Source of the DNA: Alicyclobacillus contaminans DSM 17975
Lineage (GTDB): Bacteria; Bacillota; Bacilli; Alicyclobacillales; Alicyclobacillaceae
Assembly: GCF_000429525.1 (NCBI RefSeq)
Contig: NZ_AUCA01000005.1
Coordinates: 38,466 to 102,465 of the forward strand
Length of the DNA: 64,000 nt
Direction: 5' to 3'
In this document: piece after piece, positions 57,158-64,000 of the stretch
Position numbering within the stretch: the stretch's first letter is position 1
Layout: each line of letters starts with the position of its first letter
Notes under the pieces: generated by a model
What the model was told of the DNA's origin: nothing
What the model saw: only the letters and a program-made list of their open reading frames with translations
The model's database searches: none
Position numbers and translations under genes: made by a program

Positions 57158-57790
57158 ATGAACCGTTTTATGGACACTCCCTGCACAGCCTTTCTTGGCG
57201 AACACGTCGTCGCATCTGGTCCCTTGGCGCAGGTTGTTTCGAAAGTAAAAGATACTATCAATCATCACCACCTCTCGCAGGTACTCATCTTTGATGACTC
57301 TACGAGTAGGCAAATAGAAATTGATTTTCGTGGAACGAAAGAGGCCGTGTTAGAACGACTATCACAGCATCCAGATGCCGTTGCATCGATTCCTCAGTCG
57401 GACACGGACTCCCTTCGTCGTGTGGGTCGGCCTCGGCTGGGTGTTGTGGCTGGGGAGGTCACGTTACTGCCACGGCATTGGGAGTGGCTTAAGAGCCAGC
57501 CTGGAGGAGCATCCGCCACATTGCGCAGGCTTATTGATGAAGCTCGACATGCCCGTGAGAACCAGGATAAGGTGCGAGCAGCACAGGAGGCGACCTATCG
57601 CTTTATGACAGTCATGGCGGGGAATCTCAGTCATTATGAAGAGGCCCTGCGGGCATTATTTGCTGGCGACTCACGGCGTTTCTATGAGCTCATTGATGGA
57701 TGGGCTTCGGACATTCGCAATCACATAAAGAAATTGGCAGCCCATGCGTTTCCAAACAACGGGGCAGACGATTCGTCTTCAACTAAATGA
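57158..57790 (+). CDS. DUF2239 family protein
   Basis: A 210-residue DUF2239 protein. The family pattern is clear: Cys-Thr-Ala-Phe-Leu-Gly-Glu-His-Val-Val-Ala-Ser-Gly-Pro-Leu, then Phe-Asp-Asp-Ser-Thr, then Arg-Gly-Thr-Lys-Glu, and the Gly-Arg-Pro-Arg-Leu-Gly-Val-Val-Ala-Gly-Glu-Val-Thr-Leu-Leu-Pro-Arg-His-Trp-Glu-Trp core at about residues 89-112. The function of the family is unknown. ATG at 57158 is preceded by AGGAGG. Codon use and composition are more AT-rich than the flanks, in line with transfer. Its promoter carries three TTTTATCCG repeats. A GIY-YIG gene follows 40 bp later. Confidence 0.88.
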   Translation: MNRFMDTPCTAFLGEHVVASGPLAQVVSKVKDTINHHHLSQVLIFDDSTSRQIEIDFRGTKEAVLERLSQHPDAVASIPQSDTDSLRRVGRPRLGVVAGEVTLLPRHWEWLKSQPGGASATLRRLIDEARHARENQDKVRAAQEATYRFMTVMAGNLSHYEEALRALFAGDSRRFYELIDGWASDIRNHIKKLAAHAFPNNGADDSSSTK

Positions 57791-57830
57791 GTGGAGATGA
57801 GAGAAGTTGGATCGAAGAAAGGAATTGAAG

Positions 57831-58157
57831 ATGAAGTGGAAGGAACAAAAGACAGTTGCAGGTGTGTTTCAAATCAAAAACATGAGGAATCATAAGATTT
57901 TTGTGGATAGCACTCGGAACATCAACACAATTAACGGAGAAAAGTTTATGTTAGAGCATGATTCCCACCCAAATAAATCTCTTCAAGCAGAGTGGAATGA
58001 ATTCGGAGCGGATGCCTTTTCGTTCGAAGTATTGGAGACGGTGGACAAGAAACCCAATGATTATTTCGACTTGAAGGATGCTCTAAAGAAGCTAAAAGAA
58101 AAATGGGTACAGCAACTTCAGCCCTTTGGGGATAGGGGATATAACGTGCCGAAATAA
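57831..58157 (+). CDS. GIY-YIG nuclease family protein
   Basis: A 108-residue protein similar to small Bacillus GIY-YIG-like proteins. The Val-Ala-Gly-Val-Phe-Gln-Ile-Lys-Asn start aligns with the beta-hairpin normally holding GIY and YIG, and Glu-Trp-Asn-Glu-Phe-Gly and Trp-Val-Gln-Gln-Leu-Gln-Pro-Phe-Gly follow. The actual GIY/YIG tripeptides are degenerate (Gly-Val-Phe; Ile-Phe-Val), so nuclease activity is uncertain. ATG at 57831 is chosen (AAAGGA 7 nt upstream); TTG at 57807 is possible. The gene is AT-rich and sits in the mosaic between sigK and the sigK fragment. Confidence 0.8.
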   Translation: MKWKEQKTVAGVFQIKNMRNHKIFVDSTRNINTINGEKFMLEHDSHPNKSLQAEWNEFGADAFSFEVLETVDKKPNDYFDLKDALKKLKEKWVQQLQPFGDRGYNVPK

Positions 58158-58334
58158 TATGTCGGATCATCGGAAGGACCGAACAAGTTGATGACAAATG
58201 TGCATCCATCGATTCAGCGATATATGTAAAAAACTGTGACCCTTTTGATTCCGTTCATGTTAAGCAACACTCTGCAGTTGGTGGGACAGTTGGTTGGCAG
58301 CGTCATTGAAAACAGACAACATCCGTAATGAAAT

Positions 58335-58420
58335 TCGTTTCCTTCCTTGTCCGTCCCGATGGGACTGTTCAGCGAGGCGTCTCTGCGCGTTTTCTTCTGC
58401 GTACGCAATTGCATCAGGAT
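58335..58420 (-). pseudogene. 86-bp fragment of a sigK gene (3'-half start)
   Basis: The fragment matches intact sigK (56537-56622) at about 78 of 86 positions. It begins on the minus strand exactly at codon 113 (Ile-Leu-Met-Gln-Leu-Arg), just after the conserved Asn-Glu, and ends near Gly-Asn-Glu. The flanks on both sides are unrelated to sigK. It is in the same orientation as sigK. The left edge coincides with the junction used by skin-type elements that split sigK in other sporeformers. Confidence 0.8.
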
Positions 58421-58469
58421 CACACTTCTCATTCCAACAGTCTAATAGAATGTGTTTATAGTCACTTTT

Positions 58470-58627
58470 TCAAGGTGTGTCTCCAGCTCAGCCTCGAGCA
58501 ATCCTTGCACCGTACTGGAGAACAAATCTCGCCAGGGAGCCTGGAAGTTGTCCGTCGATTTGAAGTGATTCTCCTTGATGAACTGTGCTAAGAACTCTTT
58601 CGAAATTCGCTCCCTACCAACCTTGTA
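58470..58627 (-). mobile_element. IS256-family (mutator) transposase remnant, N-terminal part
   Basis: Read on the minus strand, an in-frame stretch of about 52 residues has the hallmark start of IS256-type transposases: Ile-Ser-Lys-Glu-Phe, then Ile-Lys-Glu-Asn-x-Phe-Lys-Ser, then Asp-Leu-Phe-Ser-Ser-Thr-Val-Gln-Gly-Leu-Leu-Glu-Ala-Glu-Leu-Glu-x-His-Leu. It then runs into unrelated residues and a stop codon at 58442. There is a stop codon just upstream, so the start and the catalytic DDE part are both gone. The sigK fragment lies 50 bp beyond its truncated end. Confidence 0.75.
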
Positions 58628-58660
58628 CTCTCAGTGTTTGTCTGCGAGGCATGAAGATCT

Positions 58661-58689
58661 TTGACGCTCGTGCCGAAGTTGGTCACAAT
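58661..58689 (+). promoter_or_regulatory. Candidate promoter of the permease gene
   Basis: TTGACG (58661-58666), a 17-nt spacer and CACAAT (58684-58689) lie 31 bp before the permease ATG. Confidence 0.5.
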
Positions 58690-58720
58690 CAATACGTCGC
58701 GACAACGGAAGGGGAGGTCT

Positions 58721-60088
58721 ATGGAGGGATTGATTTATCGATTGGATCAACGTCCGCGCGGGGGTGCGCTGTGGCTGTCAACCCTGCAGTGGTTCATGTT
58801 CACGCTGGCGAACATCATCACGGTGCCCATCGTGGTCGGGCACGCGTTCCATCTCAGCGCGGCAGGGATTGCCATGTTCACGGAACGGACGTTCTTTGTG
58901 TGTGGGGTCATCGGCTTTTTGCAGGCGTGGCTCGGTCACCGCTTTCCTGTGATTGAAGGTCCCGCCGGGATGTGGTGGGGCGTGTTTCTGGTTTTGGTGC
59001 AGATGGCGGTGGACAAAGGCCAATCGCTCGGCGTGTTGCTTCAGGAATTGGAACTGGGATTGATGGTTGGCGGCCTGGTGTTCATTGTGCTCGGGGTCAG
59101 CGGACAACTCGGGCGGGTTCGGCGTCTGTTCACACCAGCTGTGACGGGAACGTTTCTGATCCTGGTGGCCCTGCAGGTTGCGCATTCTCTGGTCGAAGGG
59201 GTGCTCGGCATCGGCTTCCGGGGGCGCGAGACCGTCGCTCCGGAGGTGGCGGGGTTGTCCGTGCTGGTGCTGGCCGTAGCCATGGGACTTATGTTCAAGG
59301 CACGCGGCATGGTGCAGTCGATATCCGTTCTGATTGGCCTCGGTTGTGGCTGGGTGCTGTTTTCAGTGTTTGGCCTCGTGGACGCGCCGGTTGCCGACAC
59401 GCCTTGGGTGGCGTTGCCGAGCCTGTTGCCGTTCGGGCCGCCGAAATGGAACCTGGGCGTGTGTCTGACCGGGGCCATCACAGGGGGCATTCTGCTGTCG
59501 AACCTGATTGCGAGTCTCCAGGCTTTGGCCGCGGCTGCGGGGGAGCAGGTGACTGATCAGCGGTTGAGCCGCGGAGCCCTCATGACGGGAGTTGGCACGC
59601 TGCTGACCGGCCTTTTCGGGGTGGTCGGCATGGTTCCATTGTCCTCCTGCGCCGGTCTGGTGTCGTTGACCCGCATGGCGTCGCGCTTACCGTTCATGGT
59701 CGCATCCATTGCGGTCGCGCTGCTCGGATTCTTTCCCACCGTCGGCCAGTGGGCGGCCACGCTGCCTTCGCCTGTGGGATATGCCATCCTTTTCGTCGTG
59801 TTCGCGCAAATGATTGGGTTTGGATTGCGGGATTACCGAAGCATGTCACTGGATCAGCGCGATGTGCTGGTCATCGGCATTTCTCTGACGGCCGCAGTGG
59901 GCGTGTTCGCGGTGCCGGCCACCGCCTGGAATGGGCTGCCTCCCGTTCTCGGATACGTCCTGGACAACGGCCTGATTGTGGGCATCCTGCTGGTCCTGTT
60001 GTTCGAGCATGTGCTGCTCCGCCGGCCGCAGGCGACGGTCTCGCCTGAATCATCGCTGGGAATAAACCAAGCGCCAAATGTAGACTGA
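58721..60088 (+). CDS. Nucleobase:cation symporter (uracil/xanthine permease family)
   Basis: A 455-residue NCS2/UraA-type permease with about 12-14 transmembrane helices. Helical segments begin at about residue 20 (Thr-Leu-Gln-Trp-Phe-Met-Phe). The family's central Ile-Gly-Phe-Gly-Leu and Gly-Ile-Gly-Phe segments and the Ala-Gly-Leu-Val-Ser-Leu-Thr stretch are present. Substrate could be uracil or xanthine. ATG at 58721 follows GGGGAGG. It sits just outside the sigK-proximal mosaic, with no nucleoside catabolic gene nearby. Confidence 0.88.
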   Translation: MEGLIYRLDQRPRGGALWLSTLQWFMFTLANIITVPIVVGHAFHLSAAGIAMFTERTFFVCGVIGFLQAWLGHRFPVIEGPAGMWWGVFLVLVQMAVDKGQSLGVLLQELELGLMVGGLVFIVLGVSGQLGRVRRLFTPAVTGTFLILVALQVAHSLVEGVLGIGFRGRETVAPEVAGLSVLVLAVAMGLMFKARGMVQSISVLIGLGCGWVLFSVFGLVDAPVADTPWVALPSLLPFGPPKWNLGVCLTGAITGGILLSNLIASLQALAAAAGEQVTDQRLSRGALMTGVGTLLTGLFGVVGMVPLSSCAGLVSLTRMASRLPFMVASIAVALLGFFPTVGQWAATLPSPVGYAILFVVFAQMIGFGLRDYRSMSLDQRDVLVIGISLTAAVGVFAVPATAWNGLPPVLGYVLDNGLIVGILLVLLFEHVLLRRPQATVSPESSLGINQAPNVD

Positions 60089-60090
60089 GC

Positions 60091-60193
60091 TTCGACACAA
60101 TCGGAGTGAGTTCGCGATCATCCATTTGCGGGAATTCGTGGTTCTGTGAAAAAATCCGACAAAAAGACAAGGAAAATCGGACTGAGTGTCGAA
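60091..60193 (+). other. Long-range inverted repeat upstream of the NlpC/P60 gene
   Basis: TTCGACAC (60091-60098) pairs with GTGTCGAA (60186-60193), 87 nt apart. Inside, ATCCGA and TCGGAT-like segments can pair. The stem may fold the leader of the NlpC/P60 transcript. It does not match the c-di-AMP riboswitch core. Confidence 0.3.
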
Positions 60194-60263
60194 ATATCAC
60201 CATGTTGCCCTTTGCAATGACTGCTCGTTGGAGCGGGAGCGTCCAAATTTTTGTAACGTGGTG

Positions 60264-61436
60264 ATGTGGTTGAGAAAGCGAACGTGGATGGTCGGTACTG
60301 TCGCAGTCGGTTTCACAGTGACCTCGCTGACAACGGCATACGCCGATGTGCTCTCTCAGAAGCGGAGTCAGGCTCAGCAGTTGCAGTCTCAGGTCACGCG
60401 GTTGCAGCAGCAAATTGAGAAGGATCAGCAGCAGGAATCCAGCTACAAGAAGCAGTTGGACTCCCTCACCGCGTCCTTGAACACCGTGCACGCGTCGCTG
60501 GTGGACAATCAAAAGCAGTACAGTGCGGTGCTGAGTCAGGTGAATCAACTTCAGACAAAAATTCAGCAGAATCAGCAGAACTTGAACAAATCGGAAGACG
60601 AGTTGGCTGCCCAATTGCGGTACATGTATGAGAGTGGCGGCCAGGGATACCTGGACGTGTTGTTTGGAGCTCAGTCGTTTTCCGATTTTCTCAGCCGTCT
60701 CAGCGAGATGGCGATGGTGGGGGAACAACAGCATCAGATCATTCAAGCGGTGCAGTCATTGCAGCAACAGTTGACCGCGCAGCAGGCCGCTCTGAAATCA
60801 GACCAGAAGACCCTCGAGCAGCGGCGTGCCCAATTGCTTCAGGCGCAGGCGATGGATCAGTCGCTCCAGGCAGCTAAGGCAGCCGCACTCCAGAACATCA
60901 AGAACCAAGAAACCAAGGACAAGAACGCCAAGTATACGGTGGAGAGCCAACTGAAGCTGACACAAGCCCAGATTGCAGAGATTGAAGCGGAGACACAGGC
61001 CGCGGAACAAAAAATGCAGTCGGCAAGCTATGTCGCACAGACGCAGAGCACATTCACCAATGTGAGTGCCGACGCGTTGATTCACTATGCCGAACAATTC
61101 ATCGGGTTGCCGTACGTCTGGGGCGGGACCACGCCCAATCCGGGATTTGACTGCTCCGGGTTCACGCAGTACGTGTTTGCCCACTTCGGTGTGGCGCTCA
61201 ACCGTACGGCCGCTGAGCAGTTTGCGCAAGGCATCCCCGTCTCTCGCGGGAATCTGCAGCCCGGAGATTTGGTTTTCTTCAGCACGTACGCCCCCGGTGC
61301 CACGCATGTGGGGATTTATGTCGGCAACGGAATGATGATTAACTCCGAGGACAGCGGCTTGATGATCACGTCGATGTCATTGCCGTACTGGTCGTCTCGG
61401 TACATCGGCGCACGCCGCGTGATGAATGCGACCTGA
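60264..61436 (+). CDS. NlpC/P60 cell-wall hydrolase with coiled-coil domain
   Basis: A 390-residue secreted peptidoglycan hydrolase of the CwlO/PcsB layout. The signal peptide is at about residues 5-28 (Trp-Met-Val-Gly-Thr-Val-Ala-Val-Gly-Phe). A Gln-rich coiled coil fills about residues 30-255. The C-terminal NlpC/P60 domain (about 270-388) has catalytic Cys in Gly-Phe-Asp-Cys-Ser-Gly-Phe-Thr, His in Ala-Thr-His-Val-Gly-Ile, and the third polar residue (Asn/Ser) after it. It cuts gamma-D-Glu-meso-DAP links. Start choice (ATG 60264) has a weak ribosome site. Such proteins are usually controlled by FtsEX. Confidence 0.93.
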   Translation: MWLRKRTWMVGTVAVGFTVTSLTTAYADVLSQKRSQAQQLQSQVTRLQQQIEKDQQQESSYKKQLDSLTASLNTVHASLVDNQKQYSAVLSQVNQLQTKIQQNQQNLNKSEDELAAQLRYMYESGGQGYLDVLFGAQSFSDFLSRLSEMAMVGEQQHQIIQAVQSLQQQLTAQQAALKSDQKTLEQRRAQLLQAQAMDQSLQAAKAAALQNIKNQETKDKNAKYTVESQLKLTQAQIAEIEAETQAAEQKMQSASYVAQTQSTFTNVSADALIHYAEQFIGLPYVWGGTTPNPGFDCSGFTQYVFAHFGVALNRTAAEQFAQGIPVSRGNLQPGDLVFFSTYAPGATHVGIYVGNGMMINSEDSGLMITSMSLPYWSSRYIGARRVMNAT

Positions 61437-61475
61437 CCGGACGTGCAGACGGGAAGGTGCCGTCCGGTTCTCTCC
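61436..61475 (+). terminator. Probable terminator of the NlpC/P60 gene
   Basis: ACCGGACG pairs with CGTCCGGT around an 18-nt loop and TCTCTCC follows. It overlaps the stop codon end. Confidence 0.5.
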
Positions 61476-61592
61476 GCAATTCCGCATGTCATACCTCCGT
61501 CCGCCCGGCCGCACGCGGTTGTGCTGAGCCGGGCTGGACACTTTTCTACAAATCGTTAAATATTGCAACCCCAGCAACGGCCGATGATTTCA

Positions 61593-61598
61593 TATAAT
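61593..61598 (+). promoter_or_regulatory. -10 element before the PBP gene
   Basis: A perfect TATAAT lies 33 bp before the ATG. The best -35 (TTGCAA at 61563) is 24 bp away, too far, so the -35 is weak or the promoter is extended or activated. Confidence 0.35.
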
Positions 61599-61630
61599 AG
61601 GGGCAGTCTCAAGTGTAGGAGCCTGTGAAG

Positions 61631-63655
61631 ATGAAGCCAATTGATAAGCGTGAAGTGCCGCCGAAGGCGGGCCGAGCCTCGCTTCTCTACGGAATGATAT
61701 TCGTCGCCTTTTCGACGTTGATTGCTCGATTGGGATATCTGCAAATCACCGAGGGTCAACAATTTCACACTCAGGCCACCGATTATCAATACGTGACGAC
61801 ACCGGTGCTGCCGGTGCGCGGACGCATCTATGATACCAACAACAATCTGTTGGCGTACGATGCACCGGTTTACAATCTCTACTTCACGAAATCGTCGTCG
61901 ACCAATGATCAAAGCATGAACGAGCTGGCTCAACAACTCTCGGTCATTTTGAAAACGCCAGCCAAAACTCTGTACAACACCATGAAAAACTCCGACTTTG
62001 AGACCACGCTCATCGCCAAAAAACTGACTGAATCCCAGATGGCCTACATCGAAGAACATAAGTCGGATCTGCCGGGCGTGGACATCCAGGCCGCTTCACA
62101 GCGCGTCTATCCGTTCGGCGATTTGGCCGGGCAGGTGCTCGGTTACACCGGTGCCATCCAGCCGGAGGATGAAAAGAAGTTTGACGCAGAGCACATCAAG
62201 TATCTTCCGACGGAAACCGTGGGTCGGACGGGTTTGGAACTGGAGTATGAAAGGGAATTGCAGGGCATGTACGGGTACGAGCTGTCCACCGTGAACTCGG
62301 CGGACGGCACGGTGACTTCGCTTGGCTTCAATCCCGCGCCGAAGCCGGGAGACAACCTGAAGCTGACGTTGGACGGGGTACTTCAAGCGGAGGCACAAAA
62401 CGATGTGCTGAGCGTGATCAACAGTTCGCAATACAAAAATGCGATTGATGATGCGTCGGCTGTCGCCATTGATGTGAAGACCGGCGGTGTGTTGGCGATG
62501 GTCAGTTATCCTTATCTGGATCCGAATTGGTTTGCCGACGGCACATCCGGGAAACACGCAAATTACTTGAAATCCACCTCAGCACAGATGAACCACGCGA
62601 TACAGAGTCCCATGTATCCAGGCTCGACGGTGAAACCTGCAAATCTGATTACGGCGCTGCAACTTGGCGTCATCAGTCCGAGCTTTGCGATTCAGGATCG
62701 TATGATCACATACGTGGCTGGAACTCCAATGAGTGACGATGGAATGAACCACGGATTTGTCGACGCAATCAAAGCCATTGGTGTATCTTGTGACACGTAT
62801 TTTTACGAAGTGGGTTTGAAAATGGGGCAATGGTTTGGTGGGGTCAGCAATTATCAACAGTGGGCGGATACCAGTTTTATCAAGGGCCTGACGGAGATGT
62901 ACCAAGGAGAGTGGGATTTTGGACTGGGGCCAACGACAGGAATTGATCTGCCTGGTGAGTCGAGTGGTATATTTTGGATAAAGGACACGAGCCAGACGGG
63001 TGCCCCAGCTCGTCACCTGGATCTGCAGGCGGCGCTCACCTCCCTGAAGAAGACAGGACAGTATGTGAACCATGGCAGCCCGACCGACCTTGCCTATGCG
63101 GGAATTGGTCAAATGCAGCAATTTACCCCGCTGCAGTTGGCGCAGTACGCTGCAACCATCGCAAATAACGGGAAAAGGATGAAACCCTACGTCGTGCAGG
63201 AGATCATTCCTCAGGATGGTGGAAAACCAACCGTTGTACACCCTGTCGTACAGAATGTGGTCAAAGCAAATCCACAGTACTTTAAGATGGTTCAACAGGG
63301 CATGTACGATGCGTTGTACGGTCCGGGCGGTACGGCATATGGTGTGTTTAACAATGATCCATATAAAGCCGCAGGAAAAACCGGGACCGCTGAAATATAC
63401 ATGCACGGGCAAAAGGTTGACAACTCGGTGTTCATTGCCTACGCGCCGTACGATAATCCGCAGGTTGCGGTTGCAGTCATGGTTCCCGGTGCGGGATATG
63501 GAGCGCAGGCGGCGGCACCCATTGCAGAAAAGATGTTCGATACCTATTTCAAAGAACACCACGAGTTCTTCCCGAAAGATCAGTGGTTGAATGTGCAGAT
63601 TCCGGCCAGTTGGCTGAGCAGTCCCGCGTATAAAGATCCCGAATCGAAAAACTGA
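61631..63655 (+). CDS. Class B penicillin-binding protein (PBP2-type transpeptidase)
   Basis: A 674-residue monofunctional transpeptidase. One transmembrane helix at about residues 18-37 is followed by the dimerisation domain (about residues 40-230) and the transpeptidase domain. Active-site motifs: SxxK as Ser332-Thr-Val-Lys335, the SxN-like Ser-Cys-Asp near residue 387 (the same Ser-x-Asp form as E. coli PBP2), and Lys-Thr-Gly near residue 581. It is like elongation-type PBP2A/PbpH. ATG at 61631 is 9 nt after AGGAG; GTG at 61625 touches it. A terminator and then a group II intron follow. Confidence 0.95.
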   Translation: MKPIDKREVPPKAGRASLLYGMIFVAFSTLIARLGYLQITEGQQFHTQATDYQYVTTPVLPVRGRIYDTNNNLLAYDAPVYNLYFTKSSSTNDQSMNELAQQLSVILKTPAKTLYNTMKNSDFETTLIAKKLTESQMAYIEEHKSDLPGVDIQAASQRVYPFGDLAGQVLGYTGAIQPEDEKKFDAEHIKYLPTETVGRTGLELEYERELQGMYGYELSTVNSADGTVTSLGFNPAPKPGDNLKLTLDGVLQAEAQNDVLSVINSSQYKNAIDDASAVAIDVKTGGVLAMVSYPYLDPNWFADGTSGKHANYLKSTSAQMNHAIQSPMYPGSTVKPANLITALQLGVISPSFAIQDRMITYVAGTPMSDDGMNHGFVDAIKAIGVSCDTYFYEVGLKMGQWFGGVSNYQQWADTSFIKGLTEMYQGEWDFGLGPTTGIDLPGESSGIFWIKDTSQTGAPARHLDLQAALTSLKKTGQYVNHGSPTDLAYAGIGQMQQFTPLQLAQYAATIANNGKRMKPYVVQEIIPQDGGKPTVVHPVVQNVVKANPQYFKMVQQGMYDALYGPGGTAYGVFNNDPYKAAGKTGTAEIYMHGQKVDNSVFIAYAPYDNPQVAVAVMVPGAGYGAQAAAPIAEKMFDTYFKEHHEFFPKDQWLNVQIPASWLSSPAYKDPESKN

Positions 63656-63682
63656 GAGTGGCGCTCGCCACTCTCTTCTTTT
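63654..63682 (+). terminator. Intrinsic terminator of the PBP gene
   Basis: GAGAGTGGC pairs with GCCACTCTC around a 4-nt loop, and TTCTTTT follows. The intron starts two bases later. Confidence 0.9.
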
Positions 63683-63683
63683 G

Positions 63684-64000
63684 GTACGCCCGGCATGGGC
63701 GGTCCCTATAGGGTGAAAGTCCCGAACGGGGGTTGGCGACACACCTACCGTTAGCCAAGAGCAAGGGTGTCCATTGTGAGGTGGAATCTGAAGGAAGCTG
63801 GAGGCAAACTCTCGACCCGAGGTACACGAATCGCATTCGAGGCTGTCACAGTCGGATGAGTTGCCCAAACACAACGAAGTCCGAAGTCGCCAAGGGCTGT
63901 GGCAGTAGATGCGGCGGGTGCATGAGAGGAAAGGGGCCGTTCTTATCCGGGGAGGCCTGTCCGATACGCTGGTAGAGCCGGTAACCGCCGTCGAGAGGCG
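63684..64000 (+). mobile_element. Group IIC intron, 5' part (runs off the window)
   Basis: From 63684 the sequence follows the 5' end of bacterial class C group II introns: GTACGCCCGGCATGGGCGG, then TATAGGGTGAAAGTCCCGAAC, AAGGGTGTCC, GGAATCTGAAGGAAGC, ACACGAA, CGGATGAG and a GGGGAGG-CCTG segment of late domain I. The order and spacing match the Oceanobacillus iheyensis intron as I remember it. It starts 2 bp past the terminator T-tract of the PBP gene, the usual target of this class. The reverse-transcriptase gene would lie beyond the window. The 5' end reads GTACG instead of the usual GTGYG. Confidence 0.85.

Noticed and set aside
57004..58720. A complete skin-like element interrupting sigK
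   Set aside because: sigK at 56224-56958 is uninterrupted, and no serine recombinase gene lies in the window. Only a fragment consistent with a past event is seen.
60091..60263. Possible c-di-AMP (ydaO-type) riboswitch upstream of the NlpC/P60 gene
   Set aside because: Such riboswitches often precede NlpC/P60 genes, but I cannot find their conserved core here. Only a simple inverted repeat is visible.

Overview
The window reads as the chromosome of an endospore-forming, GC-rich Gram-positive bacterium, most likely an Alicyclobacillus-like member of the Bacillales. The evidence is a near-complete sigK, a SAM-I (S-box) riboswitch with an intrinsic terminator ahead of methionine genes, a PcrA-type helicase, a tetraprenyl-beta-curcumene synthase (YtpB/DUF2600) homologue, a DynA-like dynamin pair, strong AGGAGG-type ribosome sites with many GTG and TTG starts, and abundant intrinsic terminators. 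GC was judged by eye at about 60 percent. No tRNA, rRNA, CRISPR array or prophage was seen.

Layout. 0-11 kb: central carbon genes (transketolase, a short-form 6-phosphogluconate dehydrogenase, glucose-6-phosphate dehydrogenase) mixed with mnmA, a HAD phosphatase, a cyclase-family hydrolase, and a LysR-TetR pair in front of a 5'-truncated SDR gene. 11-20 kb: an SDR, a thiosulfate sulfurtransferase, a membrane-anchored phosphodiester-glycosidase protein, an M32 carboxypeptidase, an MFS transporter overlapping a thioredoxin-like gene, and an acyl-CoA-dehydrogenase-fold protein followed by an acyl-CoA synthetase. 20-23 kb: a minus-strand operon (nucleotidyltransferase, CDP-alcohol phosphatidyltransferase, glycosyltransferase) that looks like a phospholipid or glycolipid headgroup pathway. 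23-26 kb: SAM riboswitch, metY, metX. 26-34 kb: lipoprotein peptidyl-prolyl isomerase, a DJ-1-like protein, long-chain acyl-CoA synthetase, folE divergent from a TrmB-like regulator with a cysteine cluster, and pcrA. 34-44 kb: GNAT, FapA (DUF342), a MITE-like element, DUF378, a NifU-domain protein, RluA-type pseudouridine synthase, YihY, OsmC, GT2, folB and ytpB. 44-51 kb: two dynamin-like GTPases in an ATGA overlap (a split DynA), an S9 peptidase and HtrA. 51-56 kb: YfhO and an ECF sigma/anti-sigma pair. 56-58.7 kb: sigK and a mosaic with DUF2239, GIY-YIG, an 86-bp sigK fragment and an IS256-family transposase remnant. 58.7-64 kb: a nucleobase permease, an NlpC/P60 hydrolase, a class B PBP and the 5' end of a group IIC intron inserted just after the PBP terminator.

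The most unusual stretch is 57.0-58.7 kb. The sigK fragment begins at the codon pair where skin-type sigK-interrupting elements join the two gene halves in other sporeformers, and it lies next to transposase debris and two accessory genes. Other points of interest are the group IIC intron with a non-consensus 5' end, a 126-bp perfect-ended palindromic element that supplies the stop codon of DUF378, and the split dynamin.
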